This document shows, in pieces, positions 1 to 9,227 of a DNA stretch of 64,000 nt (within the stretch, counting starts at the first letter, position 1; each line of letters opens with the position of its first letter). The translations under genes were made by a program, and so were the position numbers. Source of the stretch: JAFMJV01 sp963800275 (GTDB lineage Bacteria > Chloroflexota > Limnocylindria > Limnocylindrales > CSP1-4); NCBI GenBank assembly GCA_963800275.1, contig CAWDAI010000013.1:123095-187094 (forward strand), written 5' to 3'. Under the pieces are notes generated by a model that did no database searches, was not told the DNA's origin, and saw nothing but the letters and a program-made list of their open reading frames with translations.

Positions 1-173
1 TCGCCTCCACGCACCTGGCGCTCGCGGTCGTGGGACCCATCGCTTTCCTGGTGGCCTGCTCGATCGGGCTGGCGGTGGCGGCAGGCCCGGTGTTCGACCT
101 GGCCGACGCGGCCGCGACACAGCTGATGGACCCCGCCGGCTACATCGAGGCGGTCCTGGGAGAGGCGCCATGA
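1..173 (+). CDS. mnhD: Mrp Na+/H+ antiporter subunit D, 3' end only
   Basis: Only the last 57 codons are in the window, read from position 3 to the TGA at 171-173. They encode a hydrophobic segment followed by a short amphipathic tail ending YIEAVLGEAP, as at the C-terminus of MrpD/MnhD proton-translocating subunits. The stop overlaps the ATG of the next gene (ATGA at 170-173), the usual coupling inside mrp operons, and genes for subunits E, F and G follow in order. The call rests mainly on that gene order. Confidence 0.75.
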   Translation, partial: ASTHLALAVVGPIAFLVACSIGLAVAAGPVFDLADAAATQLMDPAGYIEAVLGEAP

Positions 174-706
174 GCGACCCCGGCCGCCAACCCAGCGAGC
201 GCGACGGCGGGAGGCTCCGTCCGGTCAACAGCTCGACCATGTTCGCTTCCAACCTCGTGCTGGCGCTGGTGTGGACGGCCATGACCGGGCACTTCGACGT
301 GGCCAACCTCGCGCTCGGCTTCGCCTTCGGCTACGTGGTGCTCTTCCTGCTCCAGCGCGTCACCGGACGTTCGCGCTACTTCTCCAAGTCGATCCTGCTG
401 GTCTCGTTCGCGCTCTTCTACCTGCTCGAGGTCGTGCGCGCGAACGTGCGCGTGGCCATCGACGTGGTCACACCCACACGCCGCTCGCTCCCGGGGGTGG
501 TGGCGGTGCCGCTCGATGCGCGGACCGACGTGGAGATCGCGCTGCTGGCCAACCTCATCACGATGACGCCAGGATCGCTCTCGGTCGATGTGGCTGACGA
601 CCGCTCGGTCATCTACGTGCACTCGATGTTCGCCGAGGATCCCGACGAGCTGCGGCGCCAGATCAAGTCCGATCTGGAGCGACGCGTGCTGGAGCTGGTC
701 CGATGA
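170..706 (+). CDS. mnhE: Mrp Na+/H+ antiporter subunit E
   Basis: 178 residues. After a hydrophilic N-terminus of about 20 residues come two or three membrane segments (about residues 25-85), then the family's conserved block around residues 127-145, with LLANLITMTPGSLSVDV followed by IYVHSMF. MrpE is a non-catalytic membrane subunit needed for assembly of the multi-subunit Na+/H+ antiporter, which exports Na+ at the expense of the proton gradient. The start overlaps the mnhD stop and the stop overlaps the mnhF start (ATGA at 703-706), so the genes are translationally coupled. Confidence 0.92.
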   Translation: MSDPGRQPSERDGGRLRPVNSSTMFASNLVLALVWTAMTGHFDVANLALGFAFGYVVLFLLQRVTGRSRYFSKSILLVSFALFYLLEVVRANVRVAIDVVTPTRRSLPGVVAVPLDARTDVEIALLANLITMTPGSLSVDVADDRSVIYVHSMFAEDPDELRRQIKSDLERRVLELVR

Positions 707-987
707 GCTTCGCCGACGGCGTGCCCGACCCCATCATCGCGGCGGCTCTCCTGGCCATGGCCATCTCACTGGTCATCACCTTCTACCGCATCGTGCGCGG
801 CCCCAGCCTCATGGACCGCGTGGTGGCGCTGGAGCTGACGGCGAGCCTCGTCGCAGGCATCGTGGCCATCTATGCCATCGGCACCGACGAGCCGGCGCTC
901 ATCGACGTGGCCATCGCCCTGGCCTTGGTGGCCTTCCTGAGCGCTGTCGCCTTCGCCCACTACGCTGAGCGGACCAGGCAGCGATGA
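703..987 (+). CDS. mnhF: Mrp Na+/H+ antiporter subunit F
   Basis: 94 residues with three predicted membrane helices, the normal size for MrpF. The motif RIVRGPSLMDRVVALEL at about residues 30-46 is the family signature, and the charged pair in the second half (TDEPALIDVAIALAL) is also typical. It overlaps mnhE by four bases and its TGA overlaps the mnhG ATG at 984, so mnhEFG are one coupled unit. Role: small membrane subunit of the Mrp Na+/H+ antiporter. Confidence 0.93.
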   Translation: MSFADGVPDPIIAAALLAMAISLVITFYRIVRGPSLMDRVVALELTASLVAGIVAIYAIGTDEPALIDVAIALALVAFLSAVAFAHYAERTRQR

Positions 988-1421
988 GCGAGATCGTGGT
1001 CACGGTCGCGGTCGTGCTGGGCACCGTCTTCGGCTTGCTCAGCGCCGTGGGCATCCTGCGCATGCCCGACGTCTACATCCGCCTGCAGGTCGCGAGCAAG
1101 GCATCCTCGCTCGGCATCGCCCTCCTGATGGTGGGGGTCGCGGCACACTTCGGGCGGCTCGACGTCACCATCCGCGCGCTGCTCGTGGTCGTCTTCCTCT
1201 TCCTCACCGCGCCGGTGGCGGCGCACCTCATCGGTCGCGCCGCCTACCTCATGGGCGTACCGCTCGCAGAGGGTTCCAAGCCCGACGAGCTGGCCGGCCG
1301 CTACGACCCGGCCACGGGCGAGCTCGCCGGACCGGGTAGGGGCTCGGAGCGCGGAGAGCCGGTGAGCGAGGGCCCGGGCAGCGACGAGGCGACGAGCGAG
1401 GGGCCCGGCGTCGGCGCCTGA
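984..1421 (+). CDS. mnhG: Mrp Na+/H+ antiporter subunit G
   Basis: 145 residues. Residues 1-90 carry three membrane helices with the family pattern GILRMPDVYIRLQVASKASSLG and FLFLTAPVAAHLIGRAAY. A hydrophilic Gly/Glu/Ser-rich tail of about 45 residues follows and is longer than in most MrpG proteins. It is the last gene of the antiporter operon, and pyruvate kinase starts about 80 bases further on. Confidence 0.92.
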   Translation: MSEIVVTVAVVLGTVFGLLSAVGILRMPDVYIRLQVASKASSLGIALLMVGVAAHFGRLDVTIRALLVVVFLFLTAPVAAHLIGRAAYLMGVPLAEGSKPDELAGRYDPATGELAGPGRGSERGEPVSEGPGSDEATSEGPGVGA

Positions 1422-1504
1422 TCCTCGGCGTGGCGCCTCGGCCCGGCCCGGCCGCGGGTCTCATCCGCCGCCCGCGTGCAGGGCCCGTCCTTCATCATCG
1501 GGCC

Positions 1505-2950
1505 ATGGACGCACCGACCTCCGTTCGCTTCTCCCGTCGCACCAAGCTCGTCGCCACCATCGGTCCCGCCAGCATCGGCCTCGTCGACCGCCTGATCGAG
1601 ACCGGGCTGGACATCGCGCGCATCAACTTCTCGCATGGCACCGAAGCCGAGCACCTGCACACCGCCGAGCTCGTCCGGGCCGCCGCGGCCGCTGCCGGCC
1701 GCACGGTCGGCATCCTCGCCGACCTGCCCGGCCCCAAGTTGCGCCTGGGCCAGCTCGAACCGGAGCCACTCGAGCTGGAGACCGGTTCCAGGCTCGAGCT
1801 GACCGGCCCCGGGGCGACCGCGTCGCCCGCCTCGCTGCCGTTGACCGATGGCTCGGTGGCTGCCAGCCTGCAGCCGGACGACCGGGTCCTCCTCGCCGAT
1901 GGTGCGGCCGAGCTGCGGGTGGTGGGCGTGGACGAGGGCGTCGCGATCTGCGACGTGGTCAGAGGCGGCACCGTCCGCTCCCGTCAGGGCGCGAACGTCC
2001 CCGCCGCGCGCCTGGACCCCCACGCGCTGAGCCAGGCCGACGAGGCGGTGATCCCGCACCTGCTGGCGCTGGCGCCCGACTTCGTGGGCCAGTCGTTCGT
2101 CCGCTCCGCTGCCGACGTGCGGCTGCTGCGCTCCCGCATCCCAGCGTCCATCGCCATCGTGGCCAAGATCGAGACGCGCCCGGCGATCGACGACATCGGG
2201 GCCATCCTCGAGGCGGCCGACGGCATCATGGTCGCGCGCGGCGACCTGGGCGTGGAACTGCCCTTCGAGCACGTGCCGCTGGTGCAGAAGGACCTCGTGC
2301 GCGCGGCGCTCGCGGCGGGCAAGCCGAGCATCGTCGCGACGCAGATGCTGGAGTCCATGATCGGGGCCCCGCGACCGACCCGGGCCGAGGCCGGCGACGT
2401 GGCCAACGCCATCATCGACGGTGCCGATGCGGTCATGCTCAGCGGCGAGACGGCGATCGGTGCCTTCCCGCTCGAATCGCTGCGGGCGATGGAGCGGATC
2501 GCGGCTTGCACCGACGCCTTCAAGCAACCGACGCGCCCACCGGCCGGGACGCCCTCGTTCGGCCCCGATGTCGATGCCCGTGCGCTGGCCACGGCCGCGG
2601 TCTCCATGGCTGACACCGACCCCGACGTGGTCGCGCTCGCCTGCTACACCCACTCGGGTCGGACGCCGCGTCGGCTCTCCTCGCTGCGTCCGGGAGTGCC
2701 CATCGCGGCGTTCACCCCGACCGCCCCGATCGCCCGTTCGCTGACCCTGCGCCGGGCCGTGCACCCGGTGGTCATGGCCGTCGATCCGGAGGACCCGGCC
2801 GTCATCAGCGAGGCCGTCATCCACGCGCTGCGGGAGCGAGGCTCCGAGCTGGACCTGCGCGCCGATGACGCCATCGTGCTGGTGCAGACGAGCGTGCGCG
2901 GTGGGCCCAACGCCCTGGAGCTGCTGCGCCTCCGAGCGCCGGCGGTGTGA
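1505..2950 (+). CDS. pyk: Pyruvate kinase
   Basis: 481 residues from the ATG at 1505. An in-frame extension back to 1430 lacks any family similarity, so 1505 is preferred. Motifs in order are KLVATIGPAS, the substrate-region ARINFSHGT, LADLPGPKLRLG, the active-site signature IAIVAKIE with catalytic Lys and metal-binding Glu, VARGDLGVELPFE, ATQMLESM and SGETAIGAFPLES. The C-terminal regulatory domain is present. It converts phosphoenolpyruvate and ADP to pyruvate and ATP in the last step of glycolysis. It appears to be a single-gene unit in the cytosol. Confidence 0.97.
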   Translation: MDAPTSVRFSRRTKLVATIGPASIGLVDRLIETGLDIARINFSHGTEAEHLHTAELVRAAAAAAGRTVGILADLPGPKLRLGQLEPEPLELETGSRLELTGPGATASPASLPLTDGSVAASLQPDDRVLLADGAAELRVVGVDEGVAICDVVRGGTVRSRQGANVPAARLDPHALSQADEAVIPHLLALAPDFVGQSFVRSAADVRLLRSRIPASIAIVAKIETRPAIDDIGAILEAADGIMVARGDLGVELPFEHVPLVQKDLVRAALAAGKPSIVATQMLESMIGAPRPTRAEAGDVANAIIDGADAVMLSGETAIGAFPLESLRAMERIAACTDAFKQPTRPPAGTPSFGPDVDARALATAAVSMADTDPDVVALACYTHSGRTPRRLSSLRPGVPIAAFTPTAPIARSLTLRRAVHPVVMAVDPEDPAVISEAVIHALRERGSELDLRADDAIVLVQTSVRGGPNALELLRLRAPAV

Positions 2951-3010
2951 GCCCCGGCTCGCGGCCCGAAGCTCGAAGCTCGAGCGTGGAAGTTCGGATA
3001 TGGTGGACCC

Positions 3011-3406
3011 GTGATCGATTTCGAGGATGACGGCCGCTACCAGCCCGGCGTGTGCAACATCGGGCCGGCCGAGATCGCCCGCCGGCGGCAGGCGGGCTAC
3101 ACCGGTCTCGCCGGGACGCTGGCCCTGGCGGTCTTGCTCCGGCTGGTCCATGCGCCAGCCTGGCTGCGCCTGTCGGTGGCCCTGCCGGCCGCCGTCTCGA
3201 TCTCGGGCTTCATCCAGGCACGCAGTCGCTTCTGCGCCGGCTTCGGCATGGCCGGGTTGCGCAACTTCGGCGACCTCGGGGAGGAGGTCCGCGTGGCCGA
3301 CCCGCAGGCCCGCGCCGCGGATCGACGCCGCTCGCTGCGGATACAGGCGGTTTCGGCGGCCGGCGGCCTCGCAGTCGGCATCGCCAACGCGTTGTTGCCC
3401 GACTGA
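3011..3406 (+). CDS. Small membrane protein with PGVCNIGP motif, unknown function
   Basis: 131 residues. The N-terminus carries YQPGVCNIGPAEIARRRQAG, a motif I associate with a widespread uncharacterised family of high-G+C bacteria. Two hydrophobic segments follow (about residues 30-65), then the conserved-looking SRFCAGFGMAGLRNFGDLGE, a charged linker, and a last short hydrophobic segment. The GTG/ATG choice is unclear; the codon at 3011 is an ATC-adjacent GTG. It stands alone between pyruvate kinase and a broken gene. No function is assigned. Confidence 0.7.
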   Translation: MIDFEDDGRYQPGVCNIGPAEIARRRQAGYTGLAGTLALAVLLRLVHAPAWLRLSVALPAAVSISGFIQARSRFCAGFGMAGLRNFGDLGEEVRVADPQARAADRRRSLRIQAVSAAGGLAVGIANALLPD

Positions 3407-3480
3407 CCGGAGCCGCGCCCGTTCGACGGCTTGTGCCGCCCCGTAGACTGCGCCCAACACGCACGATCGAGGTAGTGACG

Positions 3481-4690
3481 ATGGGCCGACTGACAACCAC
3501 CGCCGGAGTCCTCCTGCTGGCGCTGACCGGCAGCGGAGCCGCCGCCGCGCAGGACGCGTCGCCCGACTCGTCCGAGCCGCCCGCACCGTCCGCGGTCGCC
3601 GCTTCACCTGCGGGCGGGGTGTCCGAGGCCACGCCGTCCCGATTGCGCAAGGCGAGCGTGCCCGTGGCCGGCCCGGGCATGCTCCGTCTTCGACCTCATC
3701 GAAGGCGGGCCCGGCTATATCGCGGTGGGCGGCGGTACGCCGACCGGGCTCGACCACCACGCGCTGATCTGGGTCTCGGACGACGGCGTCACCTGGCAGT
3801 CGGTGCCCCTGTTCGGCGAGGCCGCGTCCGGCACCATCCGCGGTGTCGCGGCCCTGCCCACTGGCGGCTTCGTGGCTGCCGGCCACGACTTCGAGCCCCA
3901 GACGGAGCGCCCGGACATGGTCCATCTGCTCACGTGGGTCTCCGATGGACGGCATCTCCTGGTCCCGCGGCCCAGCCGATGCCTCCTTCCCCGGCTCCAT
4001 GGCCCTGGGCGCTACGACCACGCCCGACGGCGTCGCGCTGGCCGGCTGCAGCGCCGGGTTCCACTGTGATGTCGGGCGCGTCTGGACCACGACCGACGGC
4101 CGAGAGGTGGGCGATGGAGGACGGCATCGCCATGGCTCCCTACAGCATCGCCGCCTCCGATGCCGGCGAGCTCGTGATCGGCGGTGAGGACGATGCCTAT
4201 GACCTGGTCAATGGCCAGGCCGCGGTGGCCTCTTCCGCGGACGACTGGACGATCCACGTCCTGGGGACCGGTGATTCGCAGGTCAGCGGTCTGACTCGGG
4301 CCGGCGATGGCTTCGCCGCGACGGGATACCTGGTGGAGTCGGCAGGCGAGGTGCTCGGCAGCATGGTGGCAACCTCCGCCGACGGCATCGACTGGACCAT
4401 CACCGAGCCCAGGCAGCTCAAACACGGCACCGTCACCGCAGGCATCGATGCGGCCGGCGACCTGGTGGTGGTGTCCGGCAGCCGCTACGACGCGAGGAAG
4501 GACCGGACCGTGCCGATCGTGCTCTGGGGTCGCGCCTCGGAGGAGTCTCCAACGCATGGCTCTGCCCAAGCGGCTCGACCGCAAGACCTTTGGCACGACC
4601 GGGGTCCGCCTGAGCGAGGACGGGGCCATGGCCTTCGTGCTCGGCACCGAGCAGAACCGGCCGGCCATCTGGTACAGCGTCATCGAGTAG
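3481..4690 (+). pseudogene. Secreted beta-propeller (sialidase/BNR-like) protein, broken by four frameshifts
   Basis: The ATG at 3481 opens an Ala-rich signal peptide (about 24 residues, ending AAAAQDA). The protein then has to be followed through four frame changes, near 3675, 3945, 4105 and 4550. In the successive frames one reads GYIAVGGG, LIWVSDDGVTWQSV, DGISWSR, VWTTTDGR, AMEDGIAM, ATSADGIDWTI and finally SEDGAMAFVLGTEQNRPAIW before the TAG at 4688-4690. The repeated 'WxSxDGxxW' units are typical of exo-sialidase-like propellers. All four shifts go the same way (one extra base, or two missing). This is either a decayed gene or repeated consensus errors. Confidence 0.65.
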
Positions 4691-4715
4691 TCGTGCAGCC
4701 GGCTGGCAAGGCCGC

Positions 4716-6206
4716 GTGACAGCATCTCCGGCCACCGGCTCGCGGTTCGCCGACCCGATCTCGATCGCGACGGTCGTGGCCCTTTCGGTCCTGCCGTTCC
4801 TGTTCCTGCTGCCCTTGTTCGGTGCACCCTTCGAGCGAGACCAGGGCACCTACGCGACGATCGCACGCGGCTGGACCGAGGGGGCCATCCCCTACCGCGA
4901 CCTGTGGGACAACAAGGGCCCGCTGCTCTTCCTGTGGTACGTCGTCTCCTTCCTGGGACTGGGCGAGACGACCACTGCACCACAGGTGATGGCCGGCCTC
5001 GTGGCCGGGCTGTGCGTGCCCTTCGTGTGGGCCACGGCGGGGGTCCTGTTCGATCGCCGCACCGCGCTCCTCTCCGCTGCCGCCTTCGCGCTCTCGTTCG
5101 CGAACGTCTACCTGCAGGTGACGGCCAACGGCGAGGTCTTCATGCTGCTTCCGCTCACGGCTGGCCTGTGGGCCTTCGCGGTGGGTGCGATCGGAGGCCG
5201 GCTGCGCTGGTTCGTGCTGGCCGGGATCCTGACGACGCTGGCCGTGCTCACACGCCAGTCGGCCGTCTGGACCTTCATCGGCTACGGCGCCTGGCTCGTC
5301 GCCCTCTGGTGGCGCCACCCGGCGGAGCGCGCGCGTCTGTCCCGAGCCGCCGCCGCCCTCGTGGCGGGCGTGGTGCTGGGGGCGGCCCCCTGCATCCTCT
5401 ACTTCGCGGCCAACGGCGCGGCGGCGGACCTGTGGCACGCGACCTTCGGCTACAACCTCTCGTGGGCAGCCACGCAGTCGTTCTGGCTCAAGCTGGTGCC
5501 GCCGCTCCTGTCCGATCCACTGTCACTGCTCGGCGGGCTGCTCTTCTGGGGCCTCGCCCTCGTCGGCATCTGGCGCCTCTGGCGGCGGGGCGACCGTCGA
5601 GCGTGGCTGGTGCTCGCGGTCCTGGTGGCGTCCGAGGCCGCCGCCCAGACCACCGGCAAGGGCAGCGCCCACTACGTGATCCAGCTGCTGCCCACGGCCG
5701 CCATCGCGGTCGGCGTGGCGGTGCCCTTCGTGGCCGCCCGCCGGCAGCGACGTGCGGTGGCCGCGGCGCTCGCTGCCTGCCTGCTGGTCACGCTCGGCCT
5801 GGCCGCGTTGGCCTACCTGCAGCCGACGGCCACCGACCGCTTCCGCGTGCAGTACACCTTCGGCGACTACGCCGCCGACGCCATCGATGGCGGCGCGGTG
5901 GCCACGGCTGTGGCGCGCCTGACCGACCCCCATGACTGCGTCTACGAGTGGGGACGGTCCAGCCAGGTCTTCTTCCTGGCCCACCGGACCCCCTGCAGCC
6001 GCTGGCTCCATGACCGCCCGTCGGCGGTGGACCCGAGCGTCATCGACGAGGTCCTCGCCGATCTGGAGGCACACGCACCGGGAGCGATCGTGGTCACCAC
6101 CGATCGGCCCCCGCCACCCGGTCTGCGCGACCTCATCGATGCCCGCTACGCCCTCGCCGAGCAGGTGGCCTATGCCGCGATCTACACGCCGCGCGGTGAC
6201 CCCTAG
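4716..6206 (+). CDS. Membrane glycosyltransferase of the GT39/ArnT-like type
   Basis: 496 residues from a GTG start, with about ten hydrophobic segments. After the first helix comes an extracytoplasmic loop with ERDQGTYATIARGWTEGAIP and YRDLWDNKGPLL. The acidic 'RD/E-x-x-Y' loop and following 'D-x-K-P/G' pattern are characteristic of GT-C polyprenyl-phosphate sugar transferases. A short soluble C-terminal part follows the last helix (from about residue 385). It probably moves a lipid-linked sugar to an envelope acceptor, but neither donor nor acceptor can be read from the sequence. Confidence 0.75.
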   Translation: MTASPATGSRFADPISIATVVALSVLPFLFLLPLFGAPFERDQGTYATIARGWTEGAIPYRDLWDNKGPLLFLWYVVSFLGLGETTTAPQVMAGLVAGLCVPFVWATAGVLFDRRTALLSAAAFALSFANVYLQVTANGEVFMLLPLTAGLWAFAVGAIGGRLRWFVLAGILTTLAVLTRQSAVWTFIGYGAWLVALWWRHPAERARLSRAAAALVAGVVLGAAPCILYFAANGAAADLWHATFGYNLSWAATQSFWLKLVPPLLSDPLSLLGGLLFWGLALVGIWRLWRRGDRRAWLVLAVLVASEAAAQTTGKGSAHYVIQLLPTAAIAVGVAVPFVAARRQRRAVAAALAACLLVTLGLAALAYLQPTATDRFRVQYTFGDYAADAIDGGAVATAVARLTDPHDCVYEWGRSSQVFFLAHRTPCSRWLHDRPSAVDPSVIDEVLADLEAHAPGAIVVTTDRPPPPGLRDLIDARYALAEQVAYAAIYTPRGDP

Positions 6207-6312
6207 AGCCGGTGCAGCCCGCACCACGCGTGCCCTTGGACCGATCTCCGGTCCATGTCACAATGCGCAGGTCGGCAGTCAGGTGTCCGGCGCAAGCGGG
6301 GAGTCGGAGCTC

Positions 6313-7056
6313 ATGGTCAAGCAACACGGTCAGCGCCTCGCCGGCGCCGATCCCGCACGCGACCGCGCCACGCTGCTGCGGGCGATGCTGGTGGCGCTGC
6401 TGCTGGCGGTGCTGATCCAGACGCCGGTCGCGGCGGGCAAGTCCAAGGTCGTGACCAAGGGGCCGTCGAGCAGCGGCGGGGTGGCGCTCACCTTCGATGA
6501 CGGCTGGGGGATCACGTCCTGCGAGCGGATCACGACGACCCTGCGTGAGATGGGTGCCTCGGCTACCTTCTTCATCAACGGCACCCATCTGCGGGCGGAC
6601 CCCAAGCGCTGGCGCAAGATCCTGGCAGGGTTCCCCGTGGCCAACCACACTCGCAGTCACCCTTGGCTGACGCGCCTGCCGGGCTACAAGATCAAGGGCC
6701 AGATCCGCACCAACCAGTGGATCCACCACTCGGCGCTGGGGCGACCGATGCTGCGCCTGCTGCGCCCGCCCTACGGCGCCTACGACGACCGGGTGCGCCG
6801 GGTCGCACGCAAGCTCCGCTATCGGAAGATCGTGCTTTGGAGCCAGAGCGCCGCTGACTCCTCGTCGAAGGCCACCGTCTCCTCCATCATCCGCCACACC
6901 ACCGGTGGCGGGCCGGGGTCGATCATCCTCATGCACTGCGGACCTTCGGTGACCGCGGACGCGCTGCCCGCGATCATCCGCCACTACCAGCGCCGCGGCA
7001 TCAAGCTCATCGGCCTCGACGAGATGTTCGGCTACTCCACCACCAAGTACCGCTGA
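6313..7056 (+). CDS. Polysaccharide deacetylase (NodB/CE4 family), exported
   Basis: 247 residues from the ATG at 6313. A signal/anchor helix lies at about residues 20-38. The NodB domain then shows all main motifs: ALTFDDGWG (catalytic Asp and metal Asp), NHTRSHPWLT (metal-binding H-x3-H), LRPPYGAYDD, and ILMHCG near the C-terminus. CE4 enzymes remove N-acetyl groups from cell-wall or exopolysaccharide aminosugars. The GT39-like gene lies upstream on the same strand, so both may act on envelope glycans. Confidence 0.88.
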   Translation: MVKQHGQRLAGADPARDRATLLRAMLVALLLAVLIQTPVAAGKSKVVTKGPSSSGGVALTFDDGWGITSCERITTTLREMGASATFFINGTHLRADPKRWRKILAGFPVANHTRSHPWLTRLPGYKIKGQIRTNQWIHHSALGRPMLRLLRPPYGAYDDRVRRVARKLRYRKIVLWSQSAADSSSKATVSSIIRHTTGGGPGSIILMHCGPSVTADALPAIIRHYQRRGIKLIGLDEMFGYSTTKYR

Positions 7057-7135
7057 CCCGGGGCCGTCGCCCACCCCTGCGGGCGGCCCAGCGCGAGGGG
7101 CGAGCCGCCCAGGAACTGCCGCTCGTGCGGCGGGG

Positions 7136-8292
7136 TCAGCGCGCGCCGAGGATGTGCTCGATGGCCAGCTGGTCGATGCGCGAGAAGCTCATCGAGCGGG
7201 CGCCCACGGCAGCCGCGTCGATCTCTTCCGCTCGCAGCGCTTCGATGGTCTCACCATCGGACATGGTGGGCTCGCCGAGCTGGTCCACGCGTGCGGCCTT
7301 GAGCGCCTCCTGCACCTCGGGGTCCGCCCGGAAGGCGGCCGCCCGCTCGCGCAGGATGAGATAGGTGCGCATGTTGGACTCGGCCGTGACCCAGACATCG
7401 TCACCGAGGTCGGTGCGCAGCGGCTTGTAGTCGAAGTGGCGGGGCCCCTCGTAGCCGCCGTTCTCCAGCAGGTCCACCAGGTAGAACGCGCTCTGCAGGT
7501 CGCCGTGGCCGAAGACCAGGTCCTGGTCGTACTTGATCCCGTGCTGGCCGTTGAGGTCGATGTGGAAGAGCTTGCCTTGCCACAGGGCCTGGGCCACGCC
7601 GTGCACGAAGTTGAGCCCGGCCATCTGCTCGTGGCCGACCTCCGGGTTGAGGCCCACCATCTCGGGGTGCTCGAGCGTCCCGATGAAGGCCATGGCATGG
7701 CCGATCGTGGGCAGGAACATGTCGCCACGCGGCTCGTTGGGCTTGGGCTCGAGGGCGAACCTGAGGCCGTAGCCCTGGTCGAGGGAGTACTGGCAGAGGA
7801 TGTCGAAGGCTTCCTTGAAGCGGTCGAGCGCCGCCTTGAGGTCCTTGCTGCCGTCGACCTCCGCACCTTCACGTCCACCCCAGAAGACGTAGGTCTCGGC
7901 GCCCAGCTCCGCGGCCAGGTCCAGGTTGCGCATGACCTTGCGCAGGGCGAACCGGCGGACGTCACGGTCGTTGGCGGTGAAGGCGCCGTCCTTGAAGATG
8001 GGGTGGAAGAAGAGGTTGGTCGTCAGCATCGGCGCCTTCAGCCCGGTCTTCTCCAGCGCGTCCTTGAAGCGACGGATGTGCTCCTCGCGCGCTCCCTCGT
8101 CGGAGCCGAAGGGGATGAGGTCGTCATCGTGGAAGGTGACGCCGTAGGCGCCCAGCTCGGCCAGGCGATAGACCGCCTCCACCGGGTCCATGGCGGGTCG
8201 CGTCGGTGCCCCGAAGGGTCTCCCGCGCGATAGCCCACGGTCCACAGACCGAAGGTGAACTTGTCCGCCGGGGTCGGCTGATATGAGCTCAT
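7136..8292 (-). CDS. xylA: Xylose isomerase, with a one-base frameshift near the 5' end
   Basis: With one base restored, the gene encodes about 385 residues starting MSSYQPTPADKFTFGLWTVG at the ATG whose first base is 8292, preceded by AGGAGGA. It matches the actinobacterial-type (class I) enzyme in length and motifs: VTFHDDDL, VFWGGREG, FALEPKPNEPRGD, MVGLNPEVGHEQMAG, LFHIDLNGQHGIKYDQD and FDYKPLRTD, covering the catalytic His and the Glu/Asp metal ligands. The reading frame breaks at 8216-8218, where the coding strand has CCC but the family sequence GDPFGAPTRP needs CCCC. The start at 8245 given by the uninterrupted frame is therefore artificial. The enzyme converts D-xylose to D-xylulose; no xylB is nearby. 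Confidence 0.9.
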
Positions 8293-8444
8293 GACTTCCT
8301 CCTCGGCCGCCACGCGTGCGACGGCACCCTCACGTGCTGATGGTCTCATCCTACGCCCCCGATGTAAGCGCTTCCAAGTCCGTCGGTCAGGTTCCGGCGT
8401 GACCTTCTGCTCCGCAGCTGCGCGAGGGCGCCACGGGCCCAGGG

Positions 8445-9227
8445 TCAGGCACGAAGGCGCGCGACCCAGATCTCCTCGCCCGGCCACTGCCGGCCCCACT
8501 GCGCGGTGATGTAGCCGTAGTACTCGTGCGTGACCCCACCCTCCGGCACCTGCAGCTCGATGAGGTCCTCGATCTCGAAGCCGGTCTCGCGCAAGAGACG
8601 GATCCAGCTGCCGTGGGACAGGACGTACTCGGTGCCCGAGTCGTCTGGCCACTTGACGCTGGACATCCCGAACAGCGGTCGCTGCAGGGTCGTCGTGACG
8701 TCGCCAACGTCCGGCGCGCAGAGGTAGGCCAGGGTGGAGGAGACCAGGAAGACGAGACGGCCGCCGGGACGGAGCACCCGCGCGGCCTCGGGCACCCATC
8801 GCCCGGGATCGGCCCAGAGCGAGGCACCGTATTCGGAGATGGCCAGGTCGAACGAGGCGTCGGGGAGGGGCAGGGACTCACCGACGCCTTCGACGAGCGG
8901 GAACTCCAGGCCGGTCTCGGCCTGCAGCCGGCGGACCGTGGCCAGCTGCGCCGGCGTCGGGTCGAGGGCCACGGGCCGGGCGCCACGCCGCGCGAGCCAG
9001 GCGCTGAAGTAGCCCGTCCCGCAACCGAGATCGAGGACGTCCAGCCCGGCCACCTCGCCGAGCGGCGAGCCGATCGCCTCATCGGGCACCCCGAACATGC
9101 CCCAGGTGATGGCCTCGGCGTTCCAGGTACGGGCCGCGTCAGCGTCGCCGTACTCCTCGTTGATGCGGGTCCACTGCTCGATGGTGCCGGCCAGCACCTC
9201 CTGATCGGGACCGTCGTGCCTGGTCAT
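8445..9227 (-). CDS. SAM-dependent class I methyltransferase
   Basis: 260 residues from the ATG at 9227, which is preceded by a clear AGGAGG about 8 bases upstream. Motif I is LDVLDLGCGTGYFSAWLAR, with the acidic ribose-binding residue in VALDPTP. Motifs ESLPLPDASFDLAISEYG and VLRPGGRLVFLVSS complete the Rossmann fold. The protein matches the ubiE/Methyltransf_11 group; the substrate is unknown. As sequenced, the frame is continuous with the upstream SdpI-like gene. The Shine-Dalgarno sequence and domain boundary suggest that two genes have been joined by an indel. Confidence 0.82.
   Translation of the reverse strand: MTRHDGPDQEVLAGTIEQWTRINEEYGDADAARTWNAEAITWGMFGVPDEAIGSPLGEVAGLDVLDLGCGTGYFSAWLARRGARPVALDPTPAQLATVRRLQAETGLEFPLVEGVGESLPLPDASFDLAISEYGASLWADPGRWVPEAARVLRPGGRLVFLVSSTLAYLCAPDVGDVTTTLQRPLFGMSSVKWPDDSGTEYVLSHGSWIRLLRETGFEIEDLIELQVPEGGVTHEYYGYITAQWGRQWPGEEIWVARLRA

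Noticed and set aside
1301..4090. A 929-codon open frame on the minus strand
   Set aside because: It runs antisense through pyruvate kinase and neighbours. Its His/Arg/Gly-rich composition is the usual shadow of a high-G+C gene, and it has no recognisable domains.
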